Shown here: positions 1 to 4,912 of the stretch, piece by piece
Layout: each line of letters starts with the position of its first letter
How positions within the stretch are numbered: the stretch's first letter is position 1
Assembly: GCA_003525525.1 (NCBI GenBank)
Contig: DQED01000367.1
Span: 1-5,914 of the forward strand
Direction: 5' to 3'
Length of the DNA stretch: 5,914 nt
Origin: Desulfovibrio sp.
GTDB taxonomy: Bacteria > Desulfobacterota > Desulfovibrionia > Desulfovibrionales > Desulfovibrionaceae
Made by a program: the position numbers and the translations under genes
The notes under the pieces: generated by a model
The model's database searches: none
What the model was told of the DNA's origin: nothing
The model's input: only the letters and a program-made list of their open reading frames with translations

Positions 1-71
1 GCCGCAAAGCCGGCCAGCACGGCCGCCCCATTTCCGAGACCACAGACTCCGACGCACCACTCGCCGACCAC
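1..71 (-). CDS. Possible 5' end of a minus-strand gene with a Rossmann-like motif (partial)
   Basis: Reading leftward from a GTG at 71-69, the frame stays open to the window edge and begins MVGEWCVGVCGLGNGAAVLA. The stretch VGVCGLGNGAAVLAGFA resembles the first beta strand and glycine-rich loop (GxGNGA) of NAD(P)-binding Rossmann folds, of the kind seen at the start of octopine/opine dehydrogenase-like proteins. Only about 23 codons are visible. The ribosome binding site is poor: the nearest GGAA is too close and GGGA too far, and the frame is also open further upstream, so the start is uncertain. It lies on the same strand as the oxidoreductase gene at 184-1272 and behind a pair of hairpins, as expected for a separate downstream gene. 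This could be a chance open frame in GC-rich DNA. Confidence 0.33.
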   Translation of the reverse strand, partial: MVGEWCVGVCGLGNGAAVLAGFA

Positions 72-91
72 GCTTCCACACGCTTCCCGCT

Positions 92-129
92 CCCCGTTCA
101 GGGGGTCCGGGGGGGATGATCCCCCCCGG
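92..129 (-). terminator. Two adjacent GC hairpins downstream of the flavin oxidoreductase gene
   Basis: Positions 107-115 and 121-129 form a perfect 9-bp stem (CCGGGGGGG / CCCCCCCGG) around the loop ATGAT. A second short stem follows at 92-95 with 101-105. Read on the minus strand they lie 55-92 nt past the TAA stop at 186-184. There is no T-run after either stem, so this is not a classical Rho-independent terminator. A transcription-end or RNA-stabilising hairpin is likely from position and strength. The sequence is nearly symmetric and would fold on either strand. It could also be a copy of a dispersed intergenic repeat. Confidence 0.45.
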
Positions 130-183
130 CCGCCGGAGGCATGCCTTTGTCTTTGCCTTCCTCTCTCTCCGTCCGTCCTTCCG

Positions 184-1272
184 TTACGCCATAGCGGCGG
201 CTTCGGCGGCTTCGTATTGGGAGACGAGTTCGCGGAAGAGTTCGGCGACGGGCATGATGCGGTCGATGCGCCAGGCGTTTTTGCCGGCGAAGGCGAAGCC
301 GTGTTTGAGGCGGCCTTTTTTGGCGTTGGCCAGGGCGAGGGTGATGCAGTAGGGGGCTTTTTGGTAGTCGCAGGAGTGGATGCAGCGGTAGGGACAGCGC
401 GGCGGTGTTTTTTCGCCCTGGGCGGCCTGATCGAGGAAGGCGTTGTGGATGGCGCGACCGGGCATGCCCACGGGGCTTTTGATGATGACGACTTCTTCTT
501 GCGTGGCGTCGACGTAGGCTTGTTTGAAAGCCGGATCGGCATCGCATTCGTCGGTGGCGACGAAGCGGGTGCCCATTTGCACGCCGGCAGCGCCCAATTT
601 GATGAAACGGTGGATGTCTTCGCCGGTGTAGACGCCGCCGGCCGCGATGACGGGGATGGGGTCGCCGTTGGGGGCGGTGTAGGGTTTGACGCCGGCGACG
701 ACTTCTCCGACGAGTTTTTCCAGGAGAAAATCGGGGTGGTCGATTTGCTCGGCTTTGAATCCCAGGTGTCCGCCGGCCATGGGGCCTTCGACCACGAAGG
801 CGTCCGGGGTGCGGCCGAAGCGCGAGAGCCATTTTTTGCAGAGGATGACTGCGGCGCGGGCTGAAGAGACGATGGGGACGAGTTTGGTTTTGGAGCCTTC
901 GGTCAGGTAGGAGGGCAGATCCAGGGGCAGGCCTGCGCCGGAGAAGATGGCGTCGACGTTTTCCTTGATCGCGGTTTTGACCAGATCGGCGAAGTTGGCC
1001 ATGGCGACCATGATGTTGACGCCGAGCGCGCCGGAAGTGGCGGCGCGGGCCTTGCGGATTTCGTCGGCCAGGGCGCGGTTGTTGGCTTCGACGTAGTTGG
1101 TGGCGAAATCCGGCTGGTACATGCCGATGCCGGCGGCGGAAATGACGCCGAGTCCCCCTGAAGCGGCCACGGCGGCGGCGAGTCCGGACAGGGAGATGCC
1201 GACGCCCATGCCGCCCTGGATGACGGCCTTTGGGATGGACAGGTCGCCTATACGTAAAGATGGAAACGACAA
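184..1272 (-). CDS. Nitronate monooxygenase / 2-nitropropane dioxygenase-family flavin oxidoreductase
   Basis: This 362-residue soluble protein belongs to the FMN-binding TIM-barrel family that includes nitronate monooxygenases and FabK-type enoyl reductases. Visible motifs are the N-terminal IQGGMGVG loop (18-25), the VEGPMAGGHLG segment with its conserved histidine (161-171), the phosphate-binding AAGGVYTGEDI (210-220) with GVQMGTRF (230-237), and KSPVGMPGRA (265-274). Near the C-terminus C293, C297, C301 and C309 form a Cx3Cx3Cx7C cluster, which the classical fungal enzymes lack and which suggests a metal or iron-sulfur site. The start is TTG at 1272-1270, chosen because GGAG lies six bases upstream and the N-terminus then fits the family; the longer overlapping frames on this strand have no protein-like sequence. 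The family is clear; the substrate is not. Nitronate oxidation needs oxygen, so in an anaerobe a reductase role is equally possible. It is transcribed away from the membrane operon and shows no functional link to it. Confidence 0.93.
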   Translation of the reverse strand: MSFPSLRIGDLSIPKAVIQGGMGVGISLSGLAAAVAASGGLGVISAAGIGMYQPDFATNYVEANNRALADEIRKARAATSGALGVNIMVAMANFADLVKTAIKENVDAIFSGAGLPLDLPSYLTEGSKTKLVPIVSSARAAVILCKKWLSRFGRTPDAFVVEGPMAGGHLGFKAEQIDHPDFLLEKLVGEVVAGVKPYTAPNGDPIPVIAAGGVYTGEDIHRFIKLGAAGVQMGTRFVATDECDADPAFKQAYVDATQEEVVIIKSPVGMPGRAIHNAFLDQAAQGEKTPPRCPYRCIHSCDYQKAPYCITLALANAKKGRLKHGFAFAGKNAWRIDRIMPVAELFRELVSQYEAAEAAAMA

Positions 1273-1310
1273 AGGGGGCTCCGAAGGTTGCGTGCGAGGC
1301 GGGATTGCCT

Positions 1311-1348
1311 GTCCCCGCCCGTGCCGGACGCTTCCGACGGGCGGGGGC
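1311..1348. other. Strong GC hairpin in the upstream leader of the flavin oxidoreductase gene
   Basis: CCCCGCCCGT at 1313-1322 pairs perfectly with ACGGGCGGGG at 1337-1346. The stem extends outward by a G-T and a G-C pair (1312/1347, 1311/1348). Inside, CGGA (1325-1328) pairs with TCCG (1333-1336) around a CGCT loop after a two-base bulge. It lies about 40 nt before the TTG start on the minus strand. No T-run follows on either strand. It may shape the mRNA leader or stabilise its 5' end; role inferred only. Confidence 0.45.
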
Positions 1349-1370
1349 GTCGCGCGGGCGGCGCATATTC

Positions 1371-1402
1371 AAAAAGGGACCCGCCCCCAAGGGGAGGATC
1401 CC
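1371..1402 (-). terminator. Terminator-like hairpin with T5 on the minus strand, upstream of the oxidoreductase gene
   Basis: On the plus strand AAAAA (1371-1375) is followed by GGGA (1376-1379) and CCGCCCC (1381-1387), then a CAA loop and GGGGAGG (1391-1397) and TCCC (1399-1402). On the minus strand this reads as a stem with one mismatch and one extra base pair gap, ending in TTTTT, which is the layout of an intrinsic terminator. It points toward the oxidoreductase gene, whose start is about 100 nt further on. It would either end an unrecognised minus-strand transcript coming from the gap or act as an attenuator in the leader. A separate small hairpin, GGAAGG / CCTTCC, sits just upstream at 1415-1430. 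Confidence 0.45.
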
Positions 1403-1768
1403 GATTCCAGTTCCGGAAGGGCCGCCTTCCCGCACGGTTAGATACCGGCATGAAGAGGTCGACCCATGTGGCGTCGTAACTTAAGTCCGGAGTGGGTTGC
1501 GGCCGTAGGGCCAAGACCCGTCGGCGCATGGCTATGGCACGAATGCGCGATTCCGGCAAGGGGCTGGTGGGAGGAATTCCTCTTTGCGGCGCATGCATCG
1601 GTGCACGACATGCTGGCGAGCCCGTTCTCACGAATCTGCGGCAAATCGTGGCGATTGCAACGGCCTTGCTTCGGAAAAATTTCACAATGCCCTGTCCGCC
1701 ATTCCCGACTTTGTTGCATAATTTCACAAGAACAATCCAGCGGTTGGCGACGGCGGGGTCTGGTGCTG

Positions 1769-1816
1769 CGTCGCGTGTCACAAGGTGTTGGAGCTGCCTG
1801 CGCGCGACGTTTTTTT
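1769..1816 (+). terminator. Possible plus-strand intrinsic terminator without an obvious gene
   Basis: CGTCGCGTG at 1769-1777 can pair with CGCGCGACG at 1801-1809 (one G-T pair), and seven T residues follow at 1810-1816. The loop is long (23 nt, 1778-1800), which weakens the call. If real, it would end a plus-strand transcript from the 1440-1770 region, where I recognise no gene. It also marks the change from GC-rich to AT-rich sequence. Confidence 0.3.
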
Positions 1817-1880
1817 CACGTTTTGGTTGTTTTTAAATAAGCATTTTATTTTAATGTGTTAAAAGAGAAATTTGCATGTT

Positions 1881-1911
1881 CGACGGGTTTGAGAGTCGCT
1901 TTTTCCCGTCG
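1881..1911. other. Inverted repeat CGACGGG / CCCGTCG
   Basis: CGACGGG at 1881-1887 is the perfect inverse of CCCGTCG at 1905-1911, with a 17-nt spacer that includes a T5 run. It sits about 55-85 nt upstream of the predicted -35 box at 1966, a suitable place for an activator or regulator site, or it may simply form a hairpin. No T-run follows the stem, so a terminator is unlikely. Confidence 0.3.
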
Positions 1912-1965
1912 TGATGGGTGGCGGCTGGAGGCGGGATGTGCTACGTTTCGATAACTTTTTCATGC

Positions 1966-1995
1966 TTGACTGGCAGTCGGAAGGGGGGGTATAAG
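1966..1995 (+). promoter_or_regulatory. Sigma70-type promoter, the best candidate in the gap
   Basis: TTGACT (1966-1971, five of six bases of TTGACA) is followed after 18 bases by TATAAG (1990-1995, five of six of TATAAT). The spacer ends in a run of seven G. Transcription would begin near 2002 and run toward the nuoJ-like gene, giving a leader of roughly 490 nt before the ATG at 2494. No equally good promoter was found between this point and the operon. It could instead drive a short RNA in the AT-rich stretch. Confidence 0.5.
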
Positions 1996-2073
1996 CATTC
2001 CGCCTTCGTGACACGCAATTGATATTTGATAACACGGTCCGCATGCCTTGGTGGCGCTTGTTTCGATATGATA

Positions 2074-2114
2074 CAAATTGCCGCAAGCAATTTGCGCAAA
2101 TTGGCCGCAAATTG
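2074..2114. repeat. Cluster of CAAATTG sites with a perfect 16-bp palindrome (probable operator)
   Basis: CAAATTG occurs at 2074-2080, 2097-2103 and 2108-2114, and inverted as CAATTTG at 2088-2094. The inverted copy and the second direct copy form the perfect palindrome CAATTTGCGCAAATTG (2088-2103). The first and second copies are each followed by a related CCGCAA or GCCGCAA. The second and third copies are 11 bp apart, about one helical turn. Such clustered symmetric sites are typical of cooperative binding by a dimeric regulator. The cluster lies about 70-110 nt downstream of the predicted transcription start, and a weak -10-like TATGAT abuts it at 2067-2072. The regulator is unknown. Confidence 0.5.
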
Positions 2115-2202
2115 TGAAATCAAGAGCAATGTTGACGTAGCGTATGGCCGCTGTCAGTGTGCATTATGGACAGAAAAGCTCTGTTCCAGACAAGCATAAG
2201 AC

Positions 2203-2218
2203 AATGCCACTTGGCATT
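2203..2218. promoter_or_regulatory. Small palindrome AATGCCACTTGGCATT
   Basis: AATGCCA and TGGCATT are perfect inverse halves separated by CT. As RNA, AATGCC and GGCATT would form a six-pair hairpin with the loop ACTT. As DNA, the TGCCA-N2-TGGCA symmetry resembles a dimeric regulator site. It is flanked by AT-rich sequence in the presumed leader of the operon. The right half plus following bases recalls the -24 element of sigma54 promoters, but the -12 GC is missing at the proper spacing. Confidence 0.3.
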
Positions 2219-2391
2219 TAACGGTGTTTGAAATGAATTTTCCCTTTAAAAAAAGAATGCAAAGTCAAAAGAATGTAATAAAAAATTAAATATTTTGAAG
2301 ACTGTCACAGGAAGACTCTGTAGTAATCGTGTGATTGTGTAGTGGATGTCTGTGTTTGATTTTTACTATGCGAAATTTTGTGAGAGATTTT

Positions 2392-2415
2392 CTTGCTGGC
2401 GCTGGTTCCGGCAAG
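2392..2415 (+). other. Leader hairpin upstream of the nuoJ-like gene
   Basis: CTTGCTGG (2392-2399) pairs with CCGGCAAG (2408-2415) in eight pairs including one G-T, around an eight-base loop. It lies about 80 nt before the nuoJ-like ATG. No T-run follows, so it is not a terminator. A role in leader folding is possible but unproven. Confidence 0.3.
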
Positions 2416-2447
2416 ACGATTCCGTTGATGGAGTGAGGGCAAAGGCG

Positions 2448-2501
2448 ATGCGTAAGTTTCTTGTATGGCGAGGAGAAGGGGAGTGTGGCGTCTATGAATG
2501 A
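2448..2501 (+). CDS. Possible 17-residue leader peptide overlapping the operon start
   Basis: ATG at 2448 opens a short frame encoding MRKFLVWRGEGECGVYE that stops with TGA at 2499-2501, eight bases inside the nuoJ-like gene. An AGGG lies eight bases before the ATG. The stop just past the nuoJ ATG (2494) is the arrangement expected for translational coupling: ribosomes ending here could reinitiate at nuoJ. It is too short for similarity arguments and may be chance; the GGGGAG that serves nuoJ falls inside it. Confidence 0.25.
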   Translation: MRKFLVWRGEGECGVYE

Positions 2502-3006
2502 AGTCTATCTTGGGCAATGCGCCTTCGCGCTCTACGTGCTCATCATCCTCGGCGGCGGCGTCCTGGCCGTCACCGCGGCCAACCTCGTCCGGGCCATGCT
2601 CGGACTTGTCGTGGCCCTCTTCGGCGTGGCCGGGCTCTACCTCCTGCTCCTGGCCGAATTCGTCGCCCTGATGCAGATCCTCATCTATGTCGGGGCCGTC
2701 ACCGTGCTCATCTTCTTCGCCATCATGCTCACCCGCGCCGCGGACGGAGCCGAGGCCGAAGGGCCGGGCGAGCGTGGCATCATGCGGGCCATCCCCGCCT
2801 TCCTCGTGCCGGCCGGCATCCTGGTGCCCTTTCTCGCCGTCTACGGCGCGACCGGATTCCCCACGCCCAAGAACGTGAGCCCCGACCAGCTCGGCGCAGG
2901 CCTGCTCGGGCCGTACACCCTGGCGTTCGAGCTCATTTCCGTCGTGTTGCTGGCCGCCATGGCCGGCGCGGTGTTGTTGGCTTTCGAAAAACGGAGGGCG
3001 GCATGA
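2494..3006 (+). CDS. nuoJ: NADH-quinone oxidoreductase subunit J-like membrane protein
   Basis: This 170-residue integral membrane protein has about five transmembrane helices and matches NuoJ (mitochondrial ND6). Its diagnostic third helix, EFVALMQILIYVGAVTVLIF (55-74), includes the YVGAV motif of the pi-bulge helix that switches conformation during coupling in complex I. The last helix, around ELISVVLLAAMAGAVLLAFEK (146-166), also fits the family. Q61 stands where E. coli NuoJ has a glutamate, common in other bacteria. Length is near the family norm. I chose ATG 2494 because GGGGAG lies about ten bases upstream and the N-terminus then fits; an in-frame TTG at 2461 would add eleven polar residues. 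The stop overlaps the next start as ATGA, so nuoJ and nuoK are translationally coupled. Within the complex it links the quinone-side core to the antiporter-like subunits. Confidence 0.92.
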   Translation: MNEVYLGQCAFALYVLIILGGGVLAVTAANLVRAMLGLVVALFGVAGLYLLLLAEFVALMQILIYVGAVTVLIFFAIMLTRAADGAEAEGPGERGIMRAIPAFLVPAGILVPFLAVYGATGFPTPKNVSPDQLGAGLLGPYTLAFELISVVLLAAMAGAVLLAFEKRRAA

Positions 3007-3314
3007 ACAATCCGCTGGTGCTCTATCAGGTCGTGGCCGTGCTGCTGCTGTGTCTCGGGCTCTACGCCCTGGTCGCCCGGCGCACGCTGATCGGCATGCT
3101 CATCGGCGTGGAGCTGATGCTCAACGGCGCGGGCCTGTCCATCGTGGCCGCCGCCCAGCTCACGCCCATGGACGCCGTCCTCGGGCAGCTCGGCGCACTG
3201 CTCGTCATGGGACTCGCCGCCGCCGAGGCCACCCTCGTGCTGGCCATCGTCCTGGTCGTTTCCAAACGCTTCGGGGACGCCGTGTCCGACGGCCCCAGCG
3301 AACTCAAGGGGTAG
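3003..3314 (+). CDS. nuoK: NADH-quinone oxidoreductase subunit K-like membrane protein
   Basis: This 103-residue, three-helix membrane protein matches NuoK (ND4L), related to MrpC/MnhC. Both membrane glutamates needed for proton transfer in E. coli NuoK are present: E37 in IGVELMLN and E75 in LAAAEATLVLAI. The typical C-terminal helix followed by a charged tail (SKRFGDAVSDGPSELKG) is seen. The ATG at 3003 overlaps the nuoJ stop by four bases and has GGAGG upstream (in CGGAGGGCGGC). Together with NuoJ it forms the small-subunit bridge that passes the coupling signal or protons to the antiporter modules. The LAAAEA motif fits NuoK better than MrpC. Confidence 0.93.
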   Translation: MNNPLVLYQVVAVLLLCLGLYALVARRTLIGMLIGVELMLNGAGLSIVAAAQLTPMDAVLGQLGALLVMGLAAAEATLVLAIVLVVSKRFGDAVSDGPSELKG

Positions 3315-3317
3315 TTC

Positions 3318-4811
3318 ATGGCCGTCGCTGCGCAAACCATCGAAAGTGCCCGGGTGCTCGCACCCCTTGTCATTACCTTTTTGGCCCCCTTTGCCCTTTG
3401 GCTGCTGCGCAAGAACCAGGACCTGCGCGAAGGCGTGTCCTTCGTCGCCGCGGCCATGGCCTTCGCCTCCGTGATCTCCATGGTCCCGGCCGTGCTTCAC
3501 GGCGCGGTCTGGACCTACCACCTCGTCACGTTCTTCCCCGGCGTCTCCATCACCTTCGCCGTGGACGGGCTCTCGTGCATCTTCGCCATCGTGGCCACGT
3601 TCCTGTGGTTTTTTGCCACGAGCTACAACATAGGCTACATGCGTTCGCTCAAGGAACACGCCCAGACGCGCTACTACTTCTGCTTCGCCGTAGCCATTTT
3701 CGGCGCGGTCGGCGTGGCCTTTTCCGGCACCGTCGTCACGCTCTACCTTTTTTATGAAGTCATCACCGTCTTCACGTATCCCCTGGTCGCCCACCACCAG
3801 GACGCCGAAGGCTACCACGGCGCGCGCAAGTACCTGGTCTACCTCATGGGCACCTCCAAGCTGTTCCTGCTGCCGGCCATGATCCTCACCTACGTCCAGT
3901 GCGGCACCCTGGACTTCAACCTGGCCGACATCAGCCACGGCATGTTCCCCCCCGGCGCCGATCCGACCCTGGTCCGCATCACCTACTTCCTGTTCCTGTT
4001 CGGCCTGGCCAAGGCCGCCATCATGCCGCTGCACAACTGGCTGCCCTCGGCCATGGTCGCGCCGACGCCGGTCTCGGCCCTGCTGCACGCCGTGGCCGTG
4101 GTCAAGGCGGGCGTCTTCTCCGTCTCGCGCATCATGCTCTCCTGCTTCGGCGTGGATCTGCTGTCCAACCTGGGACTGGGGCTCATCACCGCCTATCTCG
4201 CCGCCTTCACCATCGTCGTGGCCTCGATCATCGCGCTGACCAAGGACGACCTCAAGGCGCGGCTGGCCTATTCCACGGTCAGCCAGCTCTCCTACATCAT
4301 TATAGGCGTGGCCATGCTCTCGCCCCTGGCCGTCAAGGGCGGACTTTTGCACATTGCCCACCACGCCTTCGCCAAGATCACGCTCTTCTTCGCGGCCGGC
4401 GCGATCTACGTGGCCACGCACCAGAAAAAGATCCCGCTCATGGACGGCCTCGGCCGCAAGCTGCCGTTCACCTTCGGCGCGTTCGCCGTGGCCTCGCTGT
4501 CCATGATCGGCGTGCCCCCGGTGTGCGGCTTCGTCACCAAGTGGTACCTGGCCAACGGCGCCATCAGCATCCACCAGTACATCCTGCTCCTGGCGCTGCT
4601 CGCCTCGACGCTCCTCAACGCCGGCTACTTCGTGCCCGTCATCTACCGGGCCTTTTTTCGGCCGCCGGTTCCCGAGGTGGACCATTCCCACTTCAAGGAA
4701 GCGCCGCTTGTCATGGTGGTGCCCTTGTGCCTCACGGCGTTCATCTCCGTGGCCCTGGGCCTTTATCCGCAAATCTTCGCGTCGTTCGTGGACGCGTTCG
4801 GCAAGTTCTAG
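3318..4811 (+). CDS. Antiporter-like proton channel subunit (NuoL/M/N – MrpD superfamily), first copy
   Basis: This complete 497-residue protein of about 14 transmembrane helices belongs to the superfamily of NuoL, NuoM, NuoN, MrpA and MrpD, which form the ion channels of complex I-like machines. All key charged residues are visible: E147 in YLFYEVITVF (helix 5), K232 in GLAKAAIMPLHNWLP (helix 7), K263 in AVAVVKAGVFSVSR (helix 8), the HHAFAK motif with K353 (helix 11/12 region), and K408 in GFVTKWYL. The sequence around PLHNWLPSAMVAPTPVSALL (237-256) is typical. Its place after nuoK is that of nuoL, but the length excludes the long lateral helix at the C-terminus of NuoL (about 613 residues in E. 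coli), and the motifs look closer to MrpD. ATG 3318 follows the nuoK stop by three bases with AAGGGG as ribosome binding site. It should move H+ or Na+; which cation cannot be told. Confidence 0.92.
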   Translation: MAVAAQTIESARVLAPLVITFLAPFALWLLRKNQDLREGVSFVAAAMAFASVISMVPAVLHGAVWTYHLVTFFPGVSITFAVDGLSCIFAIVATFLWFFATSYNIGYMRSLKEHAQTRYYFCFAVAIFGAVGVAFSGTVVTLYLFYEVITVFTYPLVAHHQDAEGYHGARKYLVYLMGTSKLFLLPAMILTYVQCGTLDFNLADISHGMFPPGADPTLVRITYFLFLFGLAKAAIMPLHNWLPSAMVAPTPVSALLHAVAVVKAGVFSVSRIMLSCFGVDLLSNLGLGLITAYLAAFTIVVASIIALTKDDLKARLAYSTVSQLSYIIIGVAMLSPLAVKGGLLHIAHHAFAKITLFFAAGAIYVATHQKKIPLMDGLGRKLPFTFGAFAVASLSMIGVPPVCGFVTKWYLANGAISIHQYILLLALLASTLLNAGYFVPVIYRAFFRPPVPEVDHSHFKEAPLVMVVPLCLTAFISVALGLYPQIFASFVDAFGKF

Positions 4812-4880
4812 CCTGCCCGGCCCCGGCCGGGCGCTTGGAAGCGAACGATCGCAACGGATTGTAACGGTTGCCGGGCAGGC
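4811..4880 (+). other. Intercistronic region with two mutually exclusive stems
   Basis: Directly after the stop of the first antiporter subunit, GCCCGGC (4815-4821) can pair with GCCGGGC (4826-4832) as a tight local hairpin with a CCCG loop. The overlapping GCCTGCCCGG (4811-4820) is also the perfect inverse of CCGGGCAGGC (4871-4880), ten pairs across a 50-nt loop. Only one of the two can form at a time. The strong AAGGAGG of the next gene (from 4901) lies just past the long stem. This is the only real spacer (about 100 nt) inside the operon, so the fold may set mRNA stability or the expression ratio between the genes on either side. Confidence 0.4.
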
Positions 4881-4912
4881 AGGCTGGCCCGGCGGGAGGC
4901 AAGGAGGACGTC

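Larger units (their letters stand above)
1273..2493. other. Long intergenic region between divergent genes, no convincing protein gene
   Basis: About 1.2 kb separates the TTG start of the oxidoreductase (minus) from the ATG of the nuoJ-like gene (plus). Open frames up to 177 codons exist in 1248-1840 on both strands, but their translations are rich in Arg, Pro, Cys and His, lack any recognisable motif and overlap each other, as expected of chance frames. The left half (to about 1810) is GC-rich with several hairpins. The right half (about 1810-2420) is markedly AT-rich, with runs such as TTTTTAAATAA and AAAAATTAAATA. No tRNA or rRNA is seen. The individual signals found inside are listed separately. 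Confidence 0.7.

Noticed and set aside
98..1435. 445-codon minus-strand frame overlapping the flavin oxidoreductase
   Set aside because: It is the neighbouring frame of a clear FMN-enzyme gene and is Arg/Pro-rich throughout without motifs.
1571..1582. 12-bp palindrome GAGGAATTCCTC
   Set aside because: Single and isolated, built around an EcoRI site, with no promoter or repeat near it; not enough for a regulatory call.
1248..1840. Open frames of 93 to 177 codons in the gap on both strands
   Set aside because: They overlap one another, show no motif or membrane pattern, and have unbiased Arg/Cys/His-rich composition; I see no support for a real protein.
2043..2117. 24-codon frame starting MPWWRLFRYD
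   Set aside because: There is no ribosome binding site, and the frame runs through the palindromic CAAATTG array, which better explains the sequence.
2212..2226. TTGGCA as the -24 part of a sigma54 promoter
   Set aside because: At the required spacing the -12 GC is replaced by TG, so the essential second element is missing.
2368..2436. Short frame encoding MRNFVRDFLAGAGSGKTIP, which contains a UvrD-like Walker A motif
   Set aside because: Only 22 codons, no ribosome binding site, and nothing helicase-like on either side in any frame; the P-loop match is most likely chance.
2841..4772. Very long minus-strand open frame (643 codons) opposite the operon
   Set aside because: It is antisense to the nuoJ, nuoK and antiporter genes, and its translation is a low-complexity mix of Gly, His, Glu, Asp and Arg typical of the opposite strand of GC-rich membrane genes.
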